Part shown: positions 16,331 to 28,175 of the stretch, piece by piece
Position numbering within the stretch: position 1 is the first letter of the stretch
Layout: every line of letters begins with the position of its first letter
NCBI GenBank assembly: GCA_029339505.1
Contig: JAQISU010000118.1
Location: forward strand, 6,849,001-6,913,000
Source of the DNA: Unio delphinus
Taxonomy: Eukaryota; Mollusca; Bivalvia; Unionida; Unionidae
Reading direction: 5' to 3'
Length of the DNA stretch: 64,000 nucleotides
The notes under the pieces: model-generated
What the model was told of the DNA's origin: nothing
Seen by the model: the letters and a program-made list of their open reading frames with translations, nothing else
The model's database searches: none
Translations under genes and position numbers: made by a program

Positions 16331-17149
16331 CAGGGAATTCCCCTCATTTTTCAAAACTGCAATTGTAAAGCCTTTGCTGATGAAACCAGCACTGGACCAT
16401 AACGATTGTTCTAGCCCAGTTTGTATCTCATTTGAATTCAAACAGTCTTTTAAGCAATGTACAGTCTGCAAATCGTCCTGGCTAGAATGATAAAACTACT
16501 CTTCTTAAAGTAGTTAATGATATTGTCTATGAGTTGGATATCAGACAGAGTACAGTCTTCATTCTCATAGATCTGTCTGCACCATTTAACACAATAGACT
16601 ATCATATATTCCTTCACCGTCTCGAACATGTAATTGGCATTCACGATACAGCCTTACTGTGGTTCAAGTCCTACTTAGCCAACAGGACACAAATTGTATC
16701 TGCAAATGGAATACACTTCAACCCAGTTGATTTATGTTGTGGTGTTCCACAGGGATCTGTCCTTTGGCCTGTTCTCTTCATTACATACACTCAGCCGCTT
16801 TCAAGTGTCATAGATCCGATCGTCACCCAGTGTTCCACCGATTGTACGCGATGACACCTAAATATACAAGTCTAGCCACCCAAATGAAGTTGATTCTACC
16901 ATCCATGGAGTAGAGAAGTGCATTTCTGATGTGAAATCATGGATGACATGTAATAAGCTGCAGATGAATGATGATAAAACTGAGGCTATTTTGATCACAA
17001 CACAAAGACTTTCTCATTCACATCCTTTAAATTAGACAATAAATATCAGCAACACCAACATTAAATTCACACAGTCAGTACGAAACCTGTGTTTTACTTT
17101 AGATAGTACTCTCACAAAGCACCTGAACTGATAATGATTTCATGATTCT

Positions 17150-17313
17150 TTCAAAATGTGACCCTTTTAGTCCATGTTAACAACATGACATATGCAGAGT
17201 CAAAATGTGTCACTTTTAGTCCATGTTAACAGCATGATCACATGCCGAGTCAAAATGTGTCACTTTTAGTCCATGTTAACAGCATGATCATATGCCGAGT
17301 CAAAATGTGTTCT
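17150..17313. repeat. 50-bp minisatellite, about 3 copies
   Basis: Unit contains tcacttttagtccatgttaa, cagcatgatca and tgccgagtcaaaatg. It lies at the break of the plus-strand LINE remnant. Confidence 0.9.
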
Positions 17314-17616
17314 ACATAATTTTATATTTCGTTCTGTGTTCTCGTTAAACATTGACTTGTAATGTTATTGGATATTTTTTGTACTGTGAATTATGTTGAA
17401 GGCAGGCTAGTGAATTTACCAGACACGCAATTGCTTTCGTCTTTATAATGGTCTGATTTAAAGATCGTACATCTTGCTTCGGACATAATGCTTGTTTTTT
17501 TTCCATGTAGTCGTCATTAAGATGCAATCTGTGCAAAGCATTCGAGTATACATCCTTTATTATATATGAACGCCTATAATTACCACTTATATTCCCTTGA
17601 ATATTATTAATCAACA

Positions 17617-17815
17617 GTGTTAGAACTGATCGGTCTGGTGTCAGGATAATGAGACTAGGTGGGACATTATGCTACATGTCTGCGGTATGATATTCAGTAC
17701 TAGACATCACTATAAACTGCTACACTTCAGACATCTTAGCGATATGACTGACAAATGTTTTGTCTTAAGCTACGTTAAAAATCCGTATCAAATACACACC
17801 ATTGTTAAAAAATAT
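17617..17815 (+). mobile_element. SINE family 1, 3' part
   Basis: Matches the body of the SINE at 16074 (aggataatgagactaggtgg, gacattatgctacatgtctg) and ends with cgttaaaaatcc and a cacacc tail. The tRNA-like head is missing. Confidence 0.75.
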
Positions 17816-19025
17816 ATAGTCTGACTGATATATTGATTATTAAACCTTGATAATTGTTGTACTCGTACCTCAGCACGAGACTGTGATAAACAAAAATATA
17901 ATGCTCTGGTTAACATCTTATTTCCCTTACCATCTTTAATAACATGAAGTGACTATCGAAAAATTCAAAAAATGTATCAAACCCGTACTGCTCTTGTCAA
18001 TGCTCGGGACAGTTGGTAGTTGTGCGATCGAAATATTCAGTTTGTTTTATAAGAATTGTTGCTCCTCGATTTGCCTTTGATCTTAAATCTTATATTCATT
18101 ACACTGACATAGTTTAGATTTTAAATATGAAATATTTCAGATATCAGATATGTGGTGTGTTAGATGTGGTATGTGTGCATACTCCAATGATTGTTAATAT
18201 GGAAATATACACAGCGATTCATCTGCATTAGCAAAGACCGATACATACAGGGAAAACATTAAATTCATTGAAATGAAATAATCATAAAATAGTAAATAAA
18301 AGAATAGTTTCCAGTTCGGTTCACGTCTAACTGTCTGTTTGTACTAATTCGCTTTTTCCGATTAATTATCATCGCTCACTTCTTCACAAATAATATTAGC
18401 GGCTTAAATGGAAATGACGAACGATTATTTTGCATAGAAGCTCACAGAAGGTTCACATCAAAGTTGTCATATCACAAACGGTTCATATTCTCATGGTATT
18501 TTAACAGACTTTTTGCCGAGCCAGGTCTATCGGCAGAACAAAATGATACATGTTTCTCATAAGAAAATTAGTGTAACAGTGGGGAAAGGATGAGACCTTA
18601 ATTTGGTTTATTAGTCAATAACTACGTAATTAATTGCATTACCTACGTGAATCACACGAGTAGCTCATTTTCTAGCATAAAGGGAACCTTAATGCAAGTA
18701 ATTTTACTTTATTTGGATTTTATATATACATTTATGTCACTTTTGCTATACTCTTAGTTATAAGGTCATGTAGAAGCTATAATGCACCTGTCTTATGAAT
18801 ATTACTGTGGCCTTGTGCTAGATATCTAAACATTACCACGGGGTTAATATTGAGCTCTTACAATGTTACCCAGTTAGAGACCGGACACTTGATTCTGCGA
18901 AGGCGACCTGCCGCGTCACTTAACAAAGGATTGGCGTTATCACAGCTAAGTGTTAAAGGTTAATTCAATTAAAAGACCACCGGGTGAACGATGCTTGTTC
19001 TTATTGGTCCCAACTTGTGTGTTCA
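17816..19025. other. Sequence separating the two LINE segments, nothing recognised
   Basis: AT-rich, no coding signal. It replaces the middle of the LINE 3' half. Confidence 0.45.
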
Positions 19026-19560
19026 TTAGTACATTCAAGACTGTCCTATTGTAACTCAATTATATATGGTTCATCTCAATATCTACTCCAGAAACTTTCC
19101 AAAAGTTCAAAACACAGCTGATTCGATCATCCTTACAGTACGACGATCAGAGCACACCATCCCACTGCACTGTACCCTACACTGGCTATCCATTCGATCC
19201 AGAATCAAACACATAATTTGTTCTCTTGTGCTACGTTTCACTGACGGATTCCAGTCCAAATTACCTATCTGGCCTCATCCATGTGTACACACCAGCCAGA
19301 TACTTACGCTGCTCTTCTGACAATCTTATACTCATCATTTCCACTATGAAAACAAAGTCATATGTACAACGTTCTTTTGCATACCAGGGCCCAGCAACGT
19401 ACAACAAAATGTACAGTGATCCCTTGCAAGAGAGCCCGTAAAACTCACCATTTTCGACTGTAAGGAACAAACTTAAAGACCTAATAATCTTTCCTACCTT
19501 AATTTTTTTCATCATGTACTTATAGTTTCTACTTTCATGGTGCTTGTTTTGTATTTTGTA

Positions 19561-19596
19561 GTCATATCATTATTGTTATTTTTATTATTATTATCA

Positions 19597-19644
<48 letters not shown>

Positions 19645-19711
19645 GTAGGCATATCATTATTGATGTTGTAAATTGCTTAAAGCTTCTAAAGATTAGACGC
19701 TATTCAAAGTC

Positions 19712-19765
<54 letters not shown>
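19561..19765. repeat. (ATT)n tracts at LINE 3' tail
   Basis: Two att-rich microsatellite tracts (about 19565-19645 and 19715-19765) flank the LINE terminal sequence gattagacgctattcaaagt. Such tails are characteristic of CR1/RTE-type LINE ends. Confidence 0.88.
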
Positions 19766-19766
<1 letters not shown>

Positions 19767-19879
19767 GACAAGCAATAAGAATTTAATTTGTAATTTTATA
19801 AGGGAAAAAAACATAAAATATATCAGTTTACTCTAACTGGTAACTAGAGAACTTAAGCTGTAAGAATAAAGACACAATT

Positions 19880-20075
19880 GTATTATTGATTCATTGTTGT
19901 ACTGTGCACAGTTCATTGTATTATTGATTCATTGTTGTACTGTGCACAGTTCATTGTGCTATTATTACTAGTACTGATTAATTTCTTAAAACTTTAACAG
20001 CTCCCATTTTGTGTTTTAAATCCCATTTTTGTGTTATAAATCCCATTTTTGTGTTATAAATCCCATTTTTGTATC
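19880..20075. repeat. Two small tandem repeats (about 39 bp x2; 20 bp x4)
   Basis: First, two copies of a unit with gattcattgttgtactgtgc; then about four copies of cccatttttgtgttataaat. Confidence 0.88.
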
Positions 20076-20079
20076 AAGT

Positions 20080-20412
20080 CAAAGCTGGCCTTGTGTCCTC
20101 TCATTTCTCTCCTTGTCGGCTCCAGTCTCGGACTTGGACGATGCATTTGTGTGAGAAAGCTGCCAGTAGCTTCCCGTGGGTTTGTGGTACTTACAGGGGT
20201 TTTCCGTGGGTTTGTGGTACTTACAGGGGTTTTCCGTGGGTTTGTGGTACTTACAGGGGTTTTCCGTGGGTTTGTGGTACTTACAGGGGTTTTCCGTGGG
20301 TTTGTGGTACTTACAGGGGTTTTCCGTGGTTCTTCCTCCACCAGCTTTAGTGACCGCCTTGAAGAGCTATCGTGTGCTGAGAAATGGTGTTAAACCAAAG
20401 ACAACAACAAAT
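20080..20412 (+). mobile_element. SINE family 2 copy with an internal 30-bp tandem expansion
   Basis: The body tgagaaagctgccagtagct, cttcctcca and the tail gtgttaaaccaaagacaaca match the SINE at 53597-53848 read in its own direction. Inside, a 30-bp segment (cgtgggtttgtggtacttac plus aggggttttc) is repeated about five times at 20177-20330. The tRNA-like head is decayed. Open frames across the array have 10-residue periodicity and are not taken as genes. Confidence 0.8.
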
Positions 20413-21480
20413 ATGTATTGTAAGCAATTTAGGAAGTAATATTGAAATATAAAATAGGAAAGCTAAACGGTAATATTTAGATTGTCCATGTTTATTTTAT
20501 TTTTGACTCAAATATTTGCAATGTAAAATTATATAACAAATTGATATAATCAACAAGTTTTCTTTTATACCCTATATAAAGAATTCATATAACATCCATA
20601 CACATCATTTCTTATCACGTATCTATATTACTTACTCACAATAATAACTGTTACATGTACAATGTCTAGTATTCATAATATCTCAAGAAAAGGAACAACA
20701 GCATGAGAAAAATAAATATGAAAATTATGATACAGTTAATATATTGCACCTCGATTTTAAGATTTGTTCAAGACAGCTTCAAGTACGAATGTATACAATG
20801 TTTGATTAACGAACATCTACAATAAATTGCACACACAACAAATCAAAGAAGACTGTTATTGACACAGTTACAAGAACCCCATGTGTTTGGTATCTTGTAC
20901 ACTAATTATTGACTTGACTAGATTATAATTAAGGTCTAGTTTAAAGCTAATCATAATGTTAACATGGCTTCCGTTTCACAATGTCCACTGAATGCTGAGG
21001 TCATGAAGTGTTATAAAACAAAATGCAGAGAACATTGCAGTTTTGGGCTTCAATTATTTCTAAAATAGTGATACATTTTTAGACCACTTCATATAACTTG
21101 AAAATGGAATGTAAAAGAAAATGGAATGTAAAAGAAAATGGAATGTAAAAGAAAATTGAATGTAAAAGAATGAGTAATGTACTACTTTACGAAAATCAAA
21201 AAGTCAAAGATACATCAATATTTTTTCAGTAATCTTCACAATTAAAAAGTAAACATTAAATGTAAATATACGTAAAACAACTGATACCCTTGTATTGCCG
21301 TTCTCTCTTTAAAATGAGAGGATTTAAAGAAAGAAATATTATACCATACATAACACATAGAACAGAGAACGCTTGGTTAGGGTGCTGCTGTGTACTGTGG
21401 TGGTATCTCTAACTAAATTTAATAATCAAATGAAGATGTTTTAAGGTAAGCAAATTTAAAGATATATGTCCGTTTAATTT
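20413..21480 (-). other. Probable 3' UTR or downstream flank of paralog A
   Basis: AT-rich, no coding signal. It holds a 17-bp repeat (aaaatggaatgtaaaag, four copies, about 21100-21170). Minus-sense AATAAA-type hexamers (tttatt on the plus strand) occur, for example near 20490, but the poly(A) site cannot be fixed by eye. Confidence 0.45.
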
Positions 21481-23491
21481 TTATGAACTATATTCTCTCA
21501 CACGTGATACATCACATTGGTGCATGGCATCTATTGAGTCGAGGGCCTTCACCACAAATGTACTTGGGTGGTGATTCCTTCTTTCGCTTTCGCTTACTAT
21601 AGTTTGGATGAACACATGCTGCCCTGTAAAATCTGCCGAAACAATTATAATTTTTTTATAGAAAATATTTTTTTTCGTCTTATAGTCTTACATTGGTGAT
21701 GTTCAAACGGCACTTTCTCTGATAGTTCCTGATTTTCAGCTGGAAGGCTTTGTCAAACAATTTAGACTTTTTTCGGACATTGAGTGGTGAAAGATATGTT
21801 ATAAATATTAAATACACAGAACCCGTTTTTTTTCTTTCTTGCTTATTATATGAAATGCAAAGATCTGTAAGTAAATGTATACAAATATATTTTTAACATT
21901 TAAAAGTTTCAAGTTTACCCAATGTATCTTTCACCAAAACAAAAATTCATTGTTTGTTTAATATCTCAGAAAAGTTGTCACAGATTTTATTTGAATTGCA
22001 AATGTTTTATCATATCACTGTGTACACAAAATAAAGGATAAAATAACCTCTAGATGTGAACGTTTTGATTGTTTGTTTTCTATTAAGGAACAAACTCCCC
22101 TCCATTTTTATCACATAAATCTTCATGACAGTTTTCACTAAAATTTTGTTATTTGTGGTACATCGCATTGACTGACGTGTTGAGATGATTGGCATGACAC
22201 TTTGCTATCCAAAATCATTGTCATTGTCATCTTGTCACCCTGTTCCAAGAAAAGCAAATATAATATTGATGAGTAAAGTTATTATAAAAAGTATGATTTT
22301 ACGTAACACACGAAAATAAAATACACAATGTTGAGATAATAAATAGCGTTTACATATATACTTAAGGCTTTTCCATTCGCTTTATTTGTAACAGTCTATC
22401 ATACAAAATTTCACCCTAAATATATAGGTGAGTACTCAAATCACAAACTGTTTTCAAGGCCCGGTGTATGTTTTACTCAATCAGACCTTATCAGCTCTAA
22501 AACTTAAACTTGAAAGTAATATTTTAAAGTATGAATTTTCTGACGCAAACGTGAAAAGCTAAGTTAATATATCGTAACAGTTTATGCCCCAAAGGCATAC
22601 TATATAGTGGACAACATGCAAATGAAACTTCATGCCCCTCTCCCCACCTCATGTGCTATTGCGAAATAAAGGATTATTAATTTTATTTTTCTTTATCAAT
22701 TGGGATCTACGAGTATGCTCGGTTATAGGAAAGATTGTGTCAATTACATAGCAAGTGGAGATTGTGTCAATTACATAGCAAGTGGGGATTGTGTCAATTG
22801 CATGGCAAGTGGGGATTGTGTCAATTACATAGCAAGTGGGGCAGTGTTTTGCTGACTTTTTTGGCGCCATTCTATAGACGTTAGTTAATGGTCTTTGCAC
22901 GTTTACACGGCCTTCGTTGACATCGGCTTGACATTGATGCATTATGGATATATAATGCTACAGGCGGGCATTTTCGTTCAATTTTTTGGTCGGGGCTGTT
23001 ATTGTACTTATATCTGAAATAGCTTTGCTTGGGTGTAATCTATATGATAATAATGGCAGACAAGTGTTGCTAAAGTGTGCCGAGATTGAACAAAATTAAA
23101 TAAATCACATCCACCAGACCAACCCCTGAATAAAATGGTTAGTGCTTAAAGCAAGTATCTGACTCACCATCGACCTTGGACTAGATGTTGATCCACTACT
23201 TCTACCTACATAGGAAACAAAAATAAAATCATTCATATTGCCAATTACAAGTTATCTTTTGGTATTTACCATTCACTCTGATTCTTATTATATTTTCTAA
23301 ATGAAACAAGTACATTATCTACAAGAAATCAAAAACCAATATATGTGTGGTGTGATGAAGGAAATGAAATGCAATACAATAATTTTGGACCTTAGAAACC
23401 GCAAATGCAAATAGAGTATTTAATTTACGCATGCTTTCTCGGAAGAGTTTCTAATGTTATTTACAACGATATCAATGGATTTTAAATATCC

Positions 23492-23541
<50 letters not shown>

Positions 23542-24290
23542 ATCGCATATATTTACACATATTGCTTAAATATATCTTTACCGGGAAGCGACGATTGTTC
23601 ATTGATGTCACACTTCGAGTGTACTACTTAGAACCTTTGGTAAAAGAAACTATATTTTCTTTTCTATTTATATTATTTTGTATTAAATGTATTGCTAAAT
23701 GATGCATAGATAAACAAAGACATGTACCAGATTCTTTGTCTTTGACAAGCCAGGCCTTGAGATTCTTCTGGACCTGTAGAAAGCGTCAAAGATGTGATAA
23801 CAAACACTATAAAAGCATCATATTTAGACATCATGATTTGAATCATCTCTATGTCAGTTTAAAGTTATTATTTTTTCAATAAATTTATTGTATTAAGACT
23901 GTATCATCTCTATTCCACCGACAAGAGTTTTAAAGATTACCTTCAAAAAATACAATAAACAAAAACAAAATTCCTAACCTGGATGTTATGTTTCTTTCCG
24001 TTTAATTAGTTCCCTTAGCTACAGTAAAAACATTGTATATCTGGGGAAAATCTGAATTACAATATTCCTTCCATACAGTATAGCTCTTTTTTTAAAATGA
24101 GTTCAAGCAAAAGCACAAACACCGAAGCAATGTCAGATTTATCAAGAGGATTTCATTTTACTGTCCACTCTCAAACGACATTGTCTCCTAAGATGTTGGG
24201 AAGATAGCAAAATACTTACTATGTCACTCTCGCTGCTGCTACTCTGTAAGCTGCTACGGGAATTTTCTGTGGAAGATGCGCTGCTACGTC
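21481..24290 (-). CDS. Paralog A exons 9-12 and C-terminus
   Basis: Exon 9 (24290-24220, 71 nt) is serine-rich (RSSASSTENSRSSLQSSSSE). Exon 10 (23773-23728, 46 nt) encodes VQKNLKAWLVKDKES. Exon 11 (23205-23168, 38 nt) encodes GRSSGSTSSPRSM. The terminal exon has two acceptors 5 nt apart. From 21623 the frame ends after GSMCSSKL at a TAG (21599-21597). From 21618 it stays open for 45 codons to a TAA at 21483-21481. A third frame across the same exon is also open for about 36 codons but is out of phase with exon 11. Confidence 0.5.
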
Positions 24291-25653
24291 CTATAGCAAA
24301 ACACATATGTATCCTCAATGGTGATATGATTGTATCTTCGTATCTAACATGGACTAATGTGGCCATATTTAAAAGCCAATATTGCCGCATATATAACCAC
24401 ATATATCATTACAATTGGGTTTTTTTAAACTTAGAGGTTACGATCGTCTTGATAATACTTCTAACAAAAGTTTCTGTTTAAAATAAGCTAAAGAAATATA
24501 TGTAACGAAATACGTCATTTTAATTCAGTTTGAAAAAGTTGACACCTAATTTGCCTATGTCATACTTATCGCTAAACTAGTTCAAGGAAAGCGACATGGT
24601 TTATCAAGAATGATAAACTGTGACATTCAATGAAAACATCATATTAAGTACAGTAATATATATTTTTTTAGAATAACGTTTATAAACAATTAAATATTTC
24701 ACAATGTGCTTCGAATCAGAAATAACATTGGAAGGTTTTCAAAGGAAATACAAAAAACATATCATACCCGAACATTTATGCCTTATTTGAACTCCACTAT
24801 CACCCGATTCCCGTGCACTCTTGTCCTGCTTTTAAAATAATGAAAATTTAAATCAAAGTCGTTATGTTTTAAATCAAGGCTTATATCTATATTATACCTA
24901 CAAATTTTCATTTGTACAAAATCTACTTATCTGTATTATCTACTAATCGAATGTTTGTCATTAACGTTTTGCAAGGATGTAAATACATTTTTACTTTCCA
25001 TTTCGGATTCATAAACATTGTACTGCAAACCGATGTGAATAAAAATAAGAATTAAATTAGGTTTTGCTTAAAGTATGTCGAATCGGGCTTAGCTACCTAA
25101 TGCATGTCATACTGATCTGCTAATTAGACAATGACCTGCAAGTGCCACTTGTGATTTTAAATTGGATCGCATAAGCATTTTTAAGTACACTCCAGAAAAG
25201 CCTTAGTATAATTGCTTGCTTTGTTTTTCATACGTGTTTATATTACTGTATAAAATTTGCCTTACCTCTTGTTTTCTGGAAAGACTTGAACCTCCTATTA
25301 TAGAAGAGTATTATAATAATTTGCGATTCCTTTGCTAAAACGTTCATTAAGTAATTTCATTTGATAAATTTGCTATTCCGTTGCTTAAACGTTCATTAAT
25401 TAATTTACTTTTATAACGTAGAGAATATTATTGTAGATGTATCTTAAAATATTGTGTTAAGAATTTAAGTTGCTAATTGATATGGATAAAAATCGATAAA
25501 TTATTGTTATCGCAGTTAGCATTTGAAACTCGTTAGAGCATTATGATACGATATACATATCGGTATTGACATCAATAAACATTTTGTAGTTATACTTTGT
25601 TTATACACAAATGAAAAGTCGTCAGAGACTACTACAGGTCAAAACATAACTTA

Positions 25654-25705
<52 letters not shown>

Positions 25706-28133
25706 GCTTGTACCTTTCTGACTCAATGGTGAAGATAACGGCCGATAGTCCTCCTCTTCCTCTTTAAAAAAAATTAAATGATGTCATTGATACATTTAGC
25801 TCATCTGAATACGTACTGAGAGGCATTAAGCATGTCAAGTTACAAGACATGTCTACACTAATCAGGCAAAGCATTAAGTATTTCTAATTACAAGACATGT
25901 CTACACTAATCAATCAAAGCATTAAGTATTTCAAGTTACAAGACATGTCTACACTAATGAAGTAAAGCATTAAGTATTTCTAGTTACAAGACATGTCTAC
26001 ACTAATCAAGGAAACCAAATGGGTATTGTTCTATGACATATTGAATGCATTCGAAGGAAACCAAATGGGAATTGATCTGTGAACATATTGAATGCATTTA
26101 AAAAATGACCTACGTTATTAGATTGACTAGACTCAAATTCTCTCCTGGTTCGAAAAAAATTAATTAATAAAGACTTTATATAGAAAAAATAACTAATGTT
26201 TTATTAACGAAGAGTTTATGCAAGAAAAATGTAAGCAATTGATGTTTGTTAAACAATTATAGGCGTTTATTTGTTGCATTATAAATTTGGTCAGAAAGCC
26301 TTCATGATGCTGATATATTTCGGTCCGTCCACTGATCCAACTGTATACATTCAACATTCAGATTGATTGTTCTACCATTTACCGTGTTTAGTCTGTGTTT
26401 ATGTTTGTATGTATAAGCAGAACCTATGAATTTTAAGTGGCATATGAGAACACAGAGTGCCAAATTCTTACCATATTGTTTCCTAAGCTCCTGAAACAAA
26501 AGAAAAGACGCTGAATCATCAAATCTAGCTATAACAATTTCCCATTGTGACTGGTTTTGAATCATATTACGGAAATGAGGAAAAAAAGAAATGAACTCAG
26601 TGGCAGAAAGAATTACAAGTTTTGTTTAATTGAGTTAAAACATAATATTCGATGAGTGAGATGTTTGTCTTCCTTTTGAATAGTACCATTTTAAAAATGA
26701 TAATATTTGCAAATCTTTAATATTTTATCTGCTTCACTGATTGTACCCTTGGCTTCTATAGATAGAAGTTATGAATAAATAATGTTTGACAAGAAAAAAG
26801 CTTTCAGATCCTATATCAATGCTGTCAATCAGGAGGCGTAGCCATCTTTTAGACCACACATATTGCTGATAATGTAATATATTACCGAGGCCAGATCATC
26901 AAAGCCATTTTGTTTGGCGATTCCATGCGGAAGAATATTGTGCTTATTTTTTCTTTTCATCGCTTGCCGGCCACCAGGGAGAGTGAGCAAATGACGGCAG
27001 AAGTGAAGCAAGCCAAAGTTTGCTCCAAAATGAAGTAATGTAGGTAGTTCACTCTTCGACACAGTTTCTGTCATAACAAAGAACACAAATTAATTACACA
27101 GTTTTTGTCATAACACAAATTAATTACCAGAGTAGCTAATATTTCTCACTAAATGATATATGTCGTTGTATGTAAAAAATTTAATACTTTTTAGCTAAAA
27201 CTAACTTCTTATAAAACCTAGTTAAGACCTGTTTGATTTAAAAGGAATTTAAAACATCGAGACTTGAAAGAAAACTTACACATTTCAGTTAATGGATGAC
27301 AGGTGACACAGTTAAACTTAGTACGGTGTTAGAATTCACAAATTGATGAATTTCACGTTTTCCTTGGTGTTACCTAAATTTTGTTGAAGTTAAATATTTT
27401 ATTGTTTTTTATTTAGAGAAAACAAATATAAAGAGTGTAACCTCCAAACTGTTTCCAGTTAAATGTTGAGAATAGGCTGTTCAGATCTGAACTGGAGTAG
27501 TTGGAGAGCAAGTCCAGTAACTCTCGGTCGAGATCTTCTATGGTCTCACAGTGCATTGACTGACGAAGCAGTTCGATTGCGTTGGGTACGTCATACAGAT
27601 GGTGCTCTAGCTGTTCCATTTTGGACACCACGTGCAATTCGGCTGTCCCATAAGTCGACTTATTCACAAAAACCTCAATTGTTTTCATTCCATCGACCAA
27701 GTCTACGGTGAAACAAACGTGAAATGATATGAAGCCATCTCTTCTCATAAAACAAAAAACAAACGTGAAATGATATGAAGCCATCTATTCTCATAAAACA
27801 AAAAAAAAACAAACGTGAAATGATATGAAGCCATCTATTCTCATAAAACGTGAAATGATATGAAGCCATCTATTCTCATAAAACGTGAAATGATATGAAG
27901 CCATCAATTCTCATAAAACGTGAAATGATATGAAGTCATCTATTCTCATAAAACGTGAAATGATATGAAGTCATCTATTCTCATAAAACGGAATGAAATT
28001 TAGAAATACCCTCTTATAAAACAAATTTGCGCACAGAAATATAACAAGACTAATTTTTAAAAGAATGAATGTCACTACCCTATTCAGGTCGAACTTTGGC
28101 ATTTACTGCGGTAAGCACTCAATGTGTGTGTGT

Positions 28134-28175
<42 letters not shown>

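Larger units (their letters stand above)
15750..19560 (+). pseudogene. CR1/Jockey-like non-LTR retrotransposon remnant, plus strand
   Basis: A second copy of the family at 11868-14960, in the opposite direction. The endonuclease start is at about 15765-16045: frames spell an N-terminal EN pattern (SALFNAQSVGEPEK, INGQNIDVFFLIETW, RGDGIAFIT) across a few breaks. A SINE interrupts it at 16074-16330. The reverse transcriptase runs 16530-17000 with LIDLSAPFNTIDYHIFL and GVPQGSVLWP; a frameshift lies just before the DD catalytic pair near 16850. The C-terminal block is at 19026-19460, separated by about 1.9 kb of other sequence (17135-19025). The tail ends with tattcaaagtcctcattatt into an att repeat, typical of LINE microsatellite tails. 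Confidence 0.85.
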
